The position numbers and the translations under genes were made by a program. Shown piece after piece: positions 16,001-24,083 of a DNA stretch of 54,205 nt (position 1 is its first letter; every line of letters begins with the position of its first letter). Source of the DNA: Collinsella sp. UBA6357. GTDB taxonomy: Bacteria; Actinomycetota; Coriobacteriia; Coriobacteriales; Coriobacteriaceae. The stretch lies in assembly GCA_002437815.1 (NCBI GenBank), contig DJRP01000013.1, positions 1 to 54,205 on the forward strand, read 5' to 3'. The notes under the pieces are model-generated. The model was not told the DNA's origin. It worked only from the letters and a program-made list of their open reading frames with translations, and ran no database searches.

Positions 16001-16167
16001 CGTTGAGATTCGACTTTCCAACGGCGTCAAAAACGCCCCTCTCGTTGAAGTTCGACTTTCCAACGGCGTCAAAAACGCGAACTGGGATTATGCCGAGCAA
16101 ATCGTTGGAAAGTCGAATCTCAGCGATGACAGGACAAAACGCGCCGTTGGAAAGTCGAATCTCAACG
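16001..16167. repeat. 167-bp nested inverted-repeat module, copy 2 (A-A-B-B)
   Basis: Repeats lie at 16001-16022, 16043-16064 (A) and 16104-16125, 16146-16167 (B). Spacers are 20, 39 and 20 bp, identical to copy 1. The first spacers share AAAAC and CCCCT blocks and the third spacers share AAAACGCGCC, so the two modules are related along their whole length, not only in the 22-mers. Confidence 0.88.
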
Positions 16168-16214
16168 AGAGAGAGGGGTGGGGCAAGCTGGTGACGGAGG
16201 AGGGGCAGGGCAAG

Positions 16215-17279
16215 CTAGCGGCGGAAGAGCTCGCGAGCGCGATCGGCCAGACCGGTTGCGCGGATCACGCCATCGTAGCGGCGAAAGCGCAGACGGGGAA
16301 AGGCGTTGAAGAAGCGCAGGTCGCGACGGCGCAGCAGCACGCGCGGCACGGGACGGCCCATGCGCATCCGCGCACGCGGCACGCGAAGCCCGTGTCCCTC
16401 GCGCTCCATACGCTCGGCCCAACCGGCATAGCTTGCACGCACCGAGCGCACCGGGTGCGGCACGGCACTGCTCACGCGCCGGGCCGTGAGCGCCAGACCC
16501 CGTCGCCCATCGGCGATAAATGTCGGGACCGAGGCCTTCTCACGCAGGGCATCGAGCGCGGCATCGCCGATCTCGGCGAGCCAAGCGTTGATAGCCCGCC
16601 CGCGCACATGCGTCTGGTTGACGGACTCCACCGCCGATTCGGGAATTTTCTCGAGCATCGAATCGGAGGCGTCGTGCAGCGAGTCGTTAATGCGGTCGGC
16701 AAGGTCGGCGCGCACGCATTCAAGCTGCTCGGACAGACGCCGCCAGCTCGCAAGCGACGACGCCGCATCGACGGCGAGCACCGCAGCGGTGACCACGGCT
16801 GCCACCACGACCAGCCACCACGGCAAAAGAGCCAGCAGCGAGAGGATCATCGGTTCCGTCACGCGGCAGATCACCACGGCGCCCAGTCCAAAGGCGCACG
16901 CCCAATACAGGCAGATGCGTCCGTTAAGGTTGAACGGCAGGTGCGAATAGTCCCAAAAGCGTGCACCGGTCGTACGCTCGAGCGCCACACCCACGGCGTA
17001 CTCGATCACGCTGCACACCAAGGCGGCTGCCACAAATTGCTCTCCCAGACCGGCTATGCCGCGCAGCAGCAGCCAGCAGGTCACGCCTCCCACGCCATAG
17101 ATCGGGCAGCACGGTCCCAACAAAAAGCCGCTGTTGGCAAAGTGTCCGTGGTTGAGAAAGGCGCAGACGGTCGACTCCCACAGCCAACCCAGCGCGCCAT
17201 AGGCCAAAAAAGAGAGAAACAGCGCAGAAAACGGGCAGGCGGCAAGCGTGGCGCCGGCAAGCGACATATCAAGCGTCAT
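16215..17279 (-). CDS. Putative ABC-transporter type membrane protein (CmpB, PF06541-like)
   Basis: This 354-residue protein has about six hydrophobic segments in its first 190 residues and a basic, Arg-rich tail. Family features are GFLLGPCCPIYGVGGV, then ERTTGARFWDYSHLPFNLNG and RICLYWACAFGLGA. Proteins of this family are called putative ABC-transporter type IV; their real role is not known. The ATG at 17279 overlaps the stop of the HD-domain gene (ATGA), so the two are translationally coupled. A second member of the family lies at 20388-21440 and shares the W-D-Y-S pattern. A long opposite-strand frame across this gene is a shadow. Confidence 0.82.
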   Translation of the reverse strand: MTLDMSLAGATLAACPFSALFLSFLAYGALGWLWESTVCAFLNHGHFANSGFLLGPCCPIYGVGGVTCWLLLRGIAGLGEQFVAAALVCSVIEYAVGVALERTTGARFWDYSHLPFNLNGRICLYWACAFGLGAVVICRVTEPMILSLLALLPWWLVVVAAVVTAAVLAVDAASSLASWRRLSEQLECVRADLADRINDSLHDASDSMLEKIPESAVESVNQTHVRGRAINAWLAEIGDAALDALREKASVPTFIADGRRGLALTARRVSSAVPHPVRSVRASYAGWAERMEREGHGLRVPRARMRMGRPVPRVLLRRRDLRFFNAFPRLRFRRYDGVIRATGLADRARELFRR

Positions 17280-17815
17280 CGATTCCGCCCTTTCTGCTTT
17301 GATTCAAAAGCGCCCGGTTTCTTTGCTTGCCCCTTTACGCCGCGGCGGGCGCGGACGGTCTCGCGTAGGGCGCACCATTTGTCAGCCAGGCACACAATCC
17401 ACGCCTCGCGGCAGGTTGGAGGCACCGGGACCAGCGGAAACATATGGCGCACAATGATATTGCGCTCGTGCGGCGTAAGCTCGAAATCCTCCTCGGCATG
17501 CGCGAGGGCAAAATACGGATGGCGAAACCCATGAAGACGATGCGAGGGATCGGGATCGTGCCAATCATAGAGAAAATAATCGTGCAGCAGGGCACCGCGT
17601 ACCAACGATGCGCGATCGATGCGCACGCCGGCACGTTCCAAACGATCGGCGGCAGCCAGGCTCGCGCAAGCTACCGATACCACATGGTCGTATACTGTCA
17701 CGTCTCCGTGTTGGATAAAATCGCGCGTGAGGCTCAGACGCCCCTCGCGCTCCAGATACGCAGCCGTCTCCAGAACCTCGCGCTCGATTGTTTGCGCTCC
17801 ATGGCCAACGAGCAC
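17276..17815 (-). CDS. HD-domain phosphohydrolase
   Basis: This 179-residue protein has a single HD domain: HGDVTVYDHVVSVACASL, then RGALLHDYFLYDWHD, with the His-Asp metal pair, and later HPYFALAHAE and VCLADKWCALRE. Such proteins cleave phosphate esters, often nucleotides. I chose the GTG at 17815 because GGGAGG lies six bases upstream and the resulting length fits the family. The open frame runs on upstream to 18211, across the dxs leader and start, without another ribosome site. It is translationally coupled to the CmpB-like gene and diverges from dxs, about 200 bp away. Confidence 0.85.
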   Translation of the reverse strand: MLVGHGAQTIEREVLETAAYLEREGRLSLTRDFIQHGDVTVYDHVVSVACASLAAADRLERAGVRIDRASLVRGALLHDYFLYDWHDPDPSHRLHGFRHPYFALAHAEEDFELTPHERNIIVRHMFPLVPVPPTCREAWIVCLADKWCALRETVRARRGVKGQAKKPGAFESKQKGRNR

Positions 17816-17962
17816 CTCGCACCTCCCCGCCGCAACATTCGATCCCCATGACAACAAAATATCCAGTATGGCATCGGGCAAAGCGTTTTGTCCTGCCGAT
17901 GGGCGAATCACCGCGCGGCCGCCACACATTTCGATCCACTTTGTGAGAGACTGTCTAGTGCA

Positions 17963-18001
17963 CTTGTGCCGGCTGGGGAAACGCCGGTACACGACCACAA
18001 G
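17963..18001 (+). promoter_or_regulatory. Structured leader before dxs
   Basis: An eight-pair stem GTGCCGGC/GCCGGTAC (17966-17973 with 17983-17990) competes with CTTGTG/CACAAG (17963-17968 with 17996-18001). The second pairing touches the AAGGGAG ribosome site. The arrangement could switch dxs translation. It does not have the sequence of a TPP riboswitch. Confidence 0.4.
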
Positions 18002-18017
18002 GGAGTCACCGCCGACA

Positions 18018-19805
18018 ATGCTGCTCACGCAAACGACAACGCCCGAGGACGTCAAGGCACTCGATCGCTCTGTGCTGCCCGCACTGTGCGACGAGCTGCG
18101 CCAGGCCATCCTCAAGAGCTGCGCTGCCGTCGGTGGGCACGTGGCGCCCAATCTGGGCGTCGTCGAGCTGTCCGTGGCGCTGCACCGCGTCTTCGACTCC
18201 CCCACCGACAAGATCGTCTTCGATGTGTCGCATCAGACCTATACCCACAAGGCACTGACCGGGCGCACGTTCTCGTTTATCGATCCTGCGCGTTATGGCG
18301 AGGTCTCGGGCTTTTCGAATCCCGACGAGTCAAACCACGACCTGTTTGCCATGGGTCACACCTCGACCTCGATCAGCCTGGGGTGCGGTCTTGCCCATGC
18401 ACGCGATCTTGCGGGCGAGCATTACAACGTCGTCACCGTGATCGGCGACGGATCGCTTTCGGGCGGCCTGGCTTTCGAGGGGCTCGATAACGCTGCCGAG
18501 CTCAACAGCAACCTGATCATCGTCGTCAACGACAACGACCAATCCATCGCCGAGAACCACGGCGGGCTGTATCGCAACCTGGCCGAACTGCGCGCCACCG
18601 GTGGCACCTCGTCCAACAACTTCTTCCGCGCCCTGGGGCTCGACTACCGCTACCTAGACGACGGCAACGACGTGCTCGCCCTCGTCGATGCACTCGAGGA
18701 GCTGCGCGGATGCAACCACCCCGTCGTGCTGCATATCTCCACCGCCAAGGGCATGGGATTCGCCCCGGCCGAAAACGATCCGGAGCATTGGCACCACGTG
18801 GGGCCATTTGACACCGCAACCGGGCGCAAGCTCACCCCGGGCCACCCGAGCGAGCCCGCGCCGCGCACCTATGCCGATATCACCGGCGAGGCGCTCGCCA
18901 CCGCCATCGAGCGCGATGAGCAAGTCGTCGCCATCAGCGCCGCCACGCCCTACATCATGGGCTTCACGCCCGAACGACGTAAGGCGGCTGGTCCGCAATT
19001 CGTCGATACCGGTATCGCCGAAGAGCATGCGGTGACGTTTGCCACGGCTTTGGCTGCGGCCGGAGTCAAGCCCGTCTTTGGCGTGTACGGCACGTTTTTA
19101 CAGCGCGGTTACGATGAGCTATGGCACGACCTGTGCCTCAACGACGCCCCCGCGACGATCCTTGTCTTTGGTGCCTCGGTCTTTGGCACTACGTCCGAGA
19201 CACATCTATCGTTCTTCGATATCTCCATGATGGGCAATCTTCCCAACATGCGCTATCTCGCACCGACCTGTGTCGAGGAATACCTGGCCATGCTCGACTG
19301 GTCGCTTGACCACCGCGAGCACCCCGTGGCGATTCGCGTACCGGCCGCCGGCGTTACGAGCCGACCCGACCTGGCCCCTGTCGCCCAGAATGCCGACTAT
19401 GCGCAGGTGCGCTATCAAACCGTGCACGAGGGTTCCGACATCGCGGTGCTCGCACTCGGCGACTTCTTCGAGCTGGGCGAGCGCGTGGTCCGCAGGCTCT
19501 CCAACGCCTACGGTATCGACGCCACACTCGTCAATCCCCGCTTTGCCACCGAACTCGACCGTCCGTTCTTGGACCGCCTGGCTGCAACCCATCGCTCGGT
19601 CATCACCATCGAGGACGGCATTTTGGATGGTGGTTGGGGCGAAAAGGTTGCCCGCTACCTTGCCTGCACACCGGCGCGCGTACGCACCTTCGGCGTACCT
19701 CGAGCCTTCCCAGACCGCTACGACCCCACCGTGCTGCTCGCCCAGTGCGGCATGACCGTCGAGCACATGGCGGCCGAGGCCTACCGCATGCTCGACATCC
19801 GCTAG
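18018..19805 (+). CDS. dxs: 1-deoxy-D-xylulose-5-phosphate synthase
   Basis: This 595-residue enzyme is a little shorter than the common 620. It condenses pyruvate and glyceraldehyde 3-phosphate with thiamine diphosphate to start the MEP isoprenoid pathway. The ThDP site GDGSLSGGLAFEGLDNAA is near residue 143, with the metal-binding NDND downstream. The start-side motif reads DVSHQTYTHKALTGR where most DXS have DVGHQAYPHK. The central transketolase motif GIAEEHAVTFATALAAAG is intact. Together with the short length this suggests the diverged DXS type seen in some anaerobes. The ATG at 18018 has GGGAG about 13 bases upstream, a long spacing; a long upstream open frame is not used. The leader is structured. 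Confidence 0.92.
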   Translation: MLLTQTTTPEDVKALDRSVLPALCDELRQAILKSCAAVGGHVAPNLGVVELSVALHRVFDSPTDKIVFDVSHQTYTHKALTGRTFSFIDPARYGEVSGFSNPDESNHDLFAMGHTSTSISLGCGLAHARDLAGEHYNVVTVIGDGSLSGGLAFEGLDNAAELNSNLIIVVNDNDQSIAENHGGLYRNLAELRATGGTSSNNFFRALGLDYRYLDDGNDVLALVDALEELRGCNHPVVLHISTAKGMGFAPAENDPEHWHHVGPFDTATGRKLTPGHPSEPAPRTYADITGEALATAIERDEQVVAISAATPYIMGFTPERRKAAGPQFVDTGIAEEHAVTFATALAAAGVKPVFGVYGTFLQRGYDELWHDLCLNDAPATILVFGASVFGTTSETHLSFFDISMMGNLPNMRYLAPTCVEEYLAMLDWSLDHREHPVAIRVPAAGVTSRPDLAPVAQNADYAQVRYQTVHEGSDIAVLALGDFFELGERVVRRLSNAYGIDATLVNPRFATELDRPFLDRLAATHRSVITIEDGILDGGWGEKVARYLACTPARVRTFGVPRAFPDRYDPTVLLAQCGMTVEHMAAEAYRMLDIR

Positions 19806-19817
19806 ATTCGCCATTTC

Positions 19818-19865
19818 CAGCTGCGGCCGTGTTACCACAAGCTTGGGGTAACACGGCCGCAGCTG
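19818..19865. terminator. Long perfect hairpin after dxs
   Basis: Arms of 19 bp (19818-19836 and 19847-19865) match perfectly around a 10-nt loop, 12 bp after the dxs stop. There is no T-run, so it may block RNase or act as a terminator with other factors. Confidence 0.65.
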
Positions 19866-19890
19866 CATGTTGCAAGAAAGGGGCTCACAC

Positions 19891-20310
19891 ATGGCCCGCA
19901 TTCATTTCTCGACACTCAATCGATCCCAAAAGGCCTTGCTGACCATTGCGGGCATCGGAGCCGTCACCGCCATGGTCGAGTGCGCGTTTGGCATCGTCAC
20001 CCTGCTGCACGCACCCAATCCCGTCTACGCCGCCGCGGGTATGGACCCCGTATGGGGGCGCGGCGTCGAGGCCGGCATGATGTTTGTCGTCGCCGCCATC
20101 CAATGCTGGCTTGCGTGGATGAGCTGGGGCGCTGTATGCGACCCCAAACGGCTCAAGCTCCTCTCCACCACCAGCGCCATCATCGCGGCCCTGTGCGTGC
20201 TGGCGCTCTTAGGCGAGCTGACCCAGGGTGCGGTGGGTCTCGAAGACATCGCCTTTATCGTGCCGATCTTCACATGCGCTGCGGCCTTCGAGGCCAAGCG
20301 CCATTGCTAG
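19891..20310 (+). CDS. Small integral membrane protein
   Basis: This 139-residue protein starts at an ATG with AAAGGGG nearby and has about four hydrophobic segments, beginning KALLTIAGIGAVTAMVECAF. It ends in a short charged tail, FEAKRHC. I recognise no family and no catalytic residues. It follows dxs by 85 bp across a strong hairpin, so cotranscription is uncertain, and it converges on the CmpB-like gene at 20388 across a bidirectional terminator. Confidence 0.75.
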   Translation: MARIHFSTLNRSQKALLTIAGIGAVTAMVECAFGIVTLLHAPNPVYAAAGMDPVWGRGVEAGMMFVVAAIQCWLAWMSWGAVCDPKRLKLLSTTSAIIAALCVLALLGELTQGAVGLEDIAFIVPIFTCAAAFEAKRHC

Positions 20311-20331
20311 GCGACATAGCCCCCTTGCACT

Positions 20332-20362
20332 AAAAAAGCCGCCCCGATGGAGCGGCTTTTTT
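20332..20362. terminator. Bidirectional intrinsic terminator
   Basis: AAAAAAGCCGC and GCGGCTTTTTT pair over nine bases. It serves the small membrane gene on the plus strand and the CmpB-like gene on the minus strand. Confidence 0.92.
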
Positions 20363-20387
20363 GATCATCCGTATTGCTGTTCCCTCA

Positions 20388-21440
20388 TCAGAGGACCAGG
20401 AAACCCTGTACGCAATAGAGGGCGAACAGCAGGGAGAAGAACACGACGATAACGATAAACAGCGTCTGGCCCGCGTCTTTGGAGAGACGCGCAAGCATGC
20501 GCTCGAGCGCCGGATAGATGACCCAGGTCATGAGCGTCGCCACAAAGCCGAAGGCGCAGGCGTTCTGCAGGCAGACCTGCCCCATGAAGTTGCAGAACAT
20601 GTTGGAGTAGTCCCACAGCGGGTACACGCCGTTGACCGGCTGGTTGAGCATGAGACCCATGGCAAGCTCGATACCGGTGCAGATGAGCGCGTTCCAGACA
20701 AAGCTCAGCAACAGCGGCAGCAGCGGCGTCTTGATCTTGTGCTGCAAAAACAGCTTCACCGGATAGAACAGCAGCACGCAGGCCACGGCACCCACGCCGT
20801 AGACGCAAAACGGGAACAACCAATCGCGCCAGATGCCTGAGTTGGGGTCGTAGATGCCCGGGATAAGCCCCCACTTGATAAAGAGGCAGTAGCCGGCTTC
20901 CATCCAGTGGCCCACGACGGAGAACACGCAGAAGTACATGATGAGGTTGCGCCAGAAGGCCCACGTCCTAGGCTTGAAGAACGAGACATCCTGCTCAAAG
21001 GCATCACGGCGCACGTCGATGCTGAAGGGCTGCACGAGCACGGCCTTGGCGCGACGCGAGGTGAGCATGTAGACGGGCACGATAAGCGCCCACAGGATGT
21101 TGCTCACAAACATGGAGACGCCCCCACCGAGACCGGAGAAGTTAAAGGCGAGATCCGCGAGCCGATAGAGCACTTCCACGCCGAAGAAACCCCAGACGAC
21201 CTTGCGCGTGACATCGCGCCGGCCGATGAGCAGCCACAGGAACACCGCCTGGTAGCACGTACACAAAAACGACCAGATGTTCTCGGGCCGGTCGAGCGGC
21301 AGGCTTTCCTTGGCGCTCATGCCCACCACGATGATGCTTGTCATGATGGAAAGGACTGACCACACCATGAGCCAGCGCATAAAGCCGAGCTTATGCGGGT
21401 CGCTCCAGTCCTTGGCCTTCTTAGTTTTCTCTTTTGCCAT
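20388..21440 (-). CDS. Second CmpB/PF06541-like membrane protein
   Basis: This 350-residue protein starts at the ATG at 21440 with AAAGG nearby and a lysine-rich cytosolic start, MAKEKTKKAKDW. It has about nine hydrophobic stretches. The C-terminal half carries GVYPLWDYSNMFCNFMGQVC and CAFGFVATLMTWV, matching the WDYS...G.ICL..A.AFG pattern of the gene at 16215-17279. It is therefore a paralogue with an extra N-terminal membrane region. Its role is unknown. It stands alone, facing the small membrane gene over a shared terminator. Confidence 0.78.
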   Translation of the reverse strand: MAKEKTKKAKDWSDPHKLGFMRWLMVWSVLSIMTSIIVVGMSAKESLPLDRPENIWSFLCTCYQAVFLWLLIGRRDVTRKVVWGFFGVEVLYRLADLAFNFSGLGGGVSMFVSNILWALIVPVYMLTSRRAKAVLVQPFSIDVRRDAFEQDVSFFKPRTWAFWRNLIMYFCVFSVVGHWMEAGYCLFIKWGLIPGIYDPNSGIWRDWLFPFCVYGVGAVACVLLFYPVKLFLQHKIKTPLLPLLLSFVWNALICTGIELAMGLMLNQPVNGVYPLWDYSNMFCNFMGQVCLQNACAFGFVATLMTWVIYPALERMLARLSKDAGQTLFIVIVVFFSLLFALYCVQGFLVL

Positions 21441-21585
21441 TGCAAACCTTTGTCGAGTGGTTTTTACAGTCAGTGAGAAGTATGACATCGCCCTCGCGCG
21501 GCAAACGTATCAATTTGCCGATCAAGGGGGCAAACGGCATCGGATGGGGCAAAGAAGCCAGAGCTGGCTGTCCCATGCGGTGTCC

Positions 21586-22788
21586 CTAGCGCCAGCTCTT
21601 CTCGAGGATCTCCGTCACGTCGGCCTCGGTCATGGCGAGCGGGTCGTGGCTGAACAGCACACCGTTGGTGGTGACGGCATTATGGGCGATCGCGGCAAGC
21701 TCCGCGCGCTCGATGCCCCAGAAACTCATGGCGAGCTCATCCACGTGGCAAGCTCCCATGAGACGCGTAAGCTCGACCACAAAATCACACGGATCGTGAG
21801 CCTCGGCATTGCCCATGAGACGCGCCATCTCGATATAGCGTTCATCGCAGGCGTGATGCTCGATCATCCACGCATGGTAGGCACGGGCGATCATGATAAG
21901 GCCGGCACCGTGCGGCAGATCATGATGGTGCGCGCTCATGCCATGTTCGAGGCCATGGCAGCCCGTGGTGCCCGAGGCGACCATGGCGTAGCCGCCAAGC
22001 GTATTGGCGAAGGCGAGCTCTGAGCGCGCCTCGATATCCGCACCATCGTCCACACAGGTGGGCAGCGCCGCCGCAGCGCGACGGATGCCCTCGCGGCAGA
22101 TCATGTCGCCCATGGGAGTGTTGGTGTTGGAGATAAAGCACTCCACATTATGGAAGAGTGCGTCGAAGCCCTGATAGGCCGTAAGACGTGCCGGCACCGT
22201 GACCATAAGCTCGGGATCGACGATGGAGAGCACCGGGAACAGGCGCGGGTCGCCCAGGCGGAGCTTCTCGTCGTTCTCCTCGCATGACAGCACGCCGCCC
22301 GCATCGACCTCGGAGCCGGTGCCGGCCGTAGTGGTCACGCAGACGAGCGGCAGCGGGTCGTACTCGATCGGCAGCCCCTTCGCCGTGCCGCCGTTGACGA
22401 AATCCCAGATGTCACCGGGCTGCTCGGTGCCGTCCCCGTCCATGTGCGGATTGGAAGCCACCGTGCAGATGCCCTTGGAGCCGTCCATGACCGAGCCGCC
22501 GCCGAGGGCAAGCACAAAGTCGCAGCCGTGCGTGCGCGCGAGCCAACCGCCCTCGTTAACCGTGGCGCGCAGCGGGTTGGGCTCGATGCGATCGAACAGC
22601 TCGTGTGCCACGCCGGCACGGTCGAGCTCGGCCTCGACACGGGCGAGATATCCGTTGGTCTTAACCGATTTGCCACCCGTGGTGACGATGAGCGCTTTCT
22701 TGCCCGGCAGTTTCTGGTCCCCGAGCTCCGCCAACTTGCCGGCACCAAACAGCACCCGCGTGGGTGCGAAGTAGTTGTATCCGTTCAT
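21586..22788 (-). CDS. Iron-containing alcohol dehydrogenase
   Basis: This 400-residue enzyme is of the type III (Fe) alcohol dehydrogenase family, near the butanol dehydrogenase (YqhD/BdhA) group. The N-terminus YNYFAPTRVLFGAGKL is typical. The NAD(P) site is FVLALGGGSVMDGSKG. Metal ligands are expected in QGFDALFHNVE (Asp, His) and in CHGLEHGMSAHHHDLPHGAG. It would reduce aldehydes to alcohols in fermentation, using Fe2+ or Zn2+. The ATG at 22788 has AAGGAGAGG upstream. It diverges from the ABC transporter operon, sharing a 149-bp spacer. Cofactor preference is not clear. Confidence 0.93.
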   Translation of the reverse strand: MNGYNYFAPTRVLFGAGKLAELGDQKLPGKKALIVTTGGKSVKTNGYLARVEAELDRAGVAHELFDRIEPNPLRATVNEGGWLARTHGCDFVLALGGGSVMDGSKGICTVASNPHMDGDGTEQPGDIWDFVNGGTAKGLPIEYDPLPLVCVTTTAGTGSEVDAGGVLSCEENDEKLRLGDPRLFPVLSIVDPELMVTVPARLTAYQGFDALFHNVECFISNTNTPMGDMICREGIRRAAAALPTCVDDGADIEARSELAFANTLGGYAMVASGTTGCHGLEHGMSAHHHDLPHGAGLIMIARAYHAWMIEHHACDERYIEMARLMGNAEAHDPCDFVVELTRLMGACHVDELAMSFWGIERAELAAIAHNAVTTNGVLFSHDPLAMTEADVTEILEKSWR

Positions 22789-22868
22789 GTAAGTGTCCTC
22801 TCCTTAATAAGAGATATCCCAAATCCCATGCAACCTATAAAACCGGTATGTTTCTGAGATATTTCGTA

Positions 22869-22898
22869 TTGACCGGTTCATCCAGCATAGGGTATAAC
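22869..22898 (+). promoter_or_regulatory. Promoter of the amino-acid ABC operon
   Basis: A -35 box TTGACC (22869-22874) and a -10 box TATAAC (22893-22898) stand 18 bp apart, about 40 bp before the binding-protein start. Confidence 0.6.
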
Positions 22899-22937
22899 TC
22901 TACCCAAATACTAGGGAATCAACGAGAAAGGCTTCCC

Positions 22938-23948
22938 ATGAGCAAGAATCTCTCCGAGAAGGTCGTCCTCGACCGCCGCGGCTTTGTCGCCCTCGGCGCC
23001 TCCGCGTTCGCAACCGTCGCCGGCCTGGGTCTTGCCGGCTGCTCTGACACGAGCGCCGAGGCCGACAAGGGCAGCGCCGCAGGATCTGCCTCCAAGAGCA
23101 GCAAGTCCGACGATGCCGTCAACACCACGTTGGATGCCGATGCGTACGACAAGCTCATCGCCGCCGGTCCCAAGGCCGACGATGACGCCATCGCCGCCAG
23201 CACCTGGGCTACCGCCGTGCGCGATGCCGGTGTGTTCAAGATCGGCTCCGTCCAGACTTCGACGCTCTTCTCGCAACTCAACGAGAAGGACGGCGTCACC
23301 CGCGGCTTTGACGCCGGTATGTCGCAGCTTCTGTCCAACTATATCCTGGGCAAGAACAACGTCGAGATCACCCAGGTGACCTCCGACACGCGTGAGTCCG
23401 TGCTGCAGAACGGCCAGGTCGATGCCGTGTTCGCCACCTATACAATCACCGACGAGCGCAAGAAGGCCGTCTCCTTCGCCGGCCCCTATTACTACACGCA
23501 GCAGGCGATCCTGGTGCTCGCCGACAACAAGGACATCAAGAGCGTCGACGATCTGGCAGGCAAGACCGTGGCCGTGCAGTCCGGCTCCAACGGTCCGGCC
23601 ATTGTCGAGGAGTTTGCCCCCAAGGCCAGCCAGCAGGAGTTCAAGACGGACGAGGAGGCGCGCCAGGCGCTCACCCAGGGCCGCGTGGACGCCTACGTCA
23701 TCGATAACAACATGCAGCAGAGCGCCATGGTGCGCGAGCCGGGCAAGTACAAGATCGCCGGCAAGCCCTTTGGCAACAAGGAGCCCTATGGCATCGGCCT
23801 GCCGCTCGACTCGGACGGCGTGGCCTTCGTCAACGACTTTATCAAGAAGATCGAGGACGATGGCACCTGGGCCGATCTGTGGAAGATCTGCATCGGCGAC
23901 CGCATCGGCGACTCGGATGTCCCCGAGCTCCCCGAGGTCGGCGCCTAG
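22938..23948 (+). CDS. Amino-acid ABC transporter binding lipoprotein (glutamate type)
   Basis: This 336-residue solute-binding protein starts at the ATG at 22938 (GAAAGG upstream). Arg13-Arg14 in LDRRGFVALG fits a Tat signal, and LAGC with Cys35 is a lipobox, so it is probably a Tat-exported lipoprotein. A Ser/Lys/Ala linker leads to a family 3 domain with FKIGSV, TRGFDAGMSQLL, ITDERKKAVSFAGPYY and GKTVAVQSGSNG. It resembles GluB of actinobacteria, which captures glutamate. Two permeases and an ATPase follow, after an intercistronic hairpin at 24032-24057 that would allow more binding protein than permease to be made. Confidence 0.9.
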   Translation: MSKNLSEKVVLDRRGFVALGASAFATVAGLGLAGCSDTSAEADKGSAAGSASKSSKSDDAVNTTLDADAYDKLIAAGPKADDDAIAASTWATAVRDAGVFKIGSVQTSTLFSQLNEKDGVTRGFDAGMSQLLSNYILGKNNVEITQVTSDTRESVLQNGQVDAVFATYTITDERKKAVSFAGPYYYTQQAILVLADNKDIKSVDDLAGKTVAVQSGSNGPAIVEEFAPKASQQEFKTDEEARQALTQGRVDAYVIDNNMQQSAMVREPGKYKIAGKPFGNKEPYGIGLPLDSDGVAFVNDFIKKIEDDGTWADLWKICIGDRIGDSDVPELPEVGA

Positions 23949-24031
23949 GACCGGTATCCACGACCGTCTTGAAACCGTTGCGTAACGCAGGCTGCACTTT
24001 ATTTTGCTAAACTGTTTCGCGAAAATGGTAT

Positions 24032-24057
24032 GGGGCCTCCGCCCGCGCGGAGGCCCC
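24032..24057 (+). terminator. Intercistronic hairpin in the ABC operon
   Basis: GGGGCCTCCGC pairs perfectly with GCGGAGGCCCC over a 4-nt loop, followed by TTTGCTAT. It separates the binding-protein gene from the permease genes and probably stops part of the transcripts. Confidence 0.8.
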
Positions 24058-24083
24058 TTTGCTATAGGTATGGGAGGTGGAGC

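Noticed and set aside
16191..17534. Long plus-strand frame opposite the CmpB-like gene
   Set aside because: Its translation is rich in His, Arg and Gln and has no family features; the minus strand has a clear family match and coupling.
17939..18017. TPP riboswitch before dxs
   Set aside because: The conserved CUGAGA and ACCUGAUCUGGAUAAU elements are absent; only a simple two-stem leader is seen.
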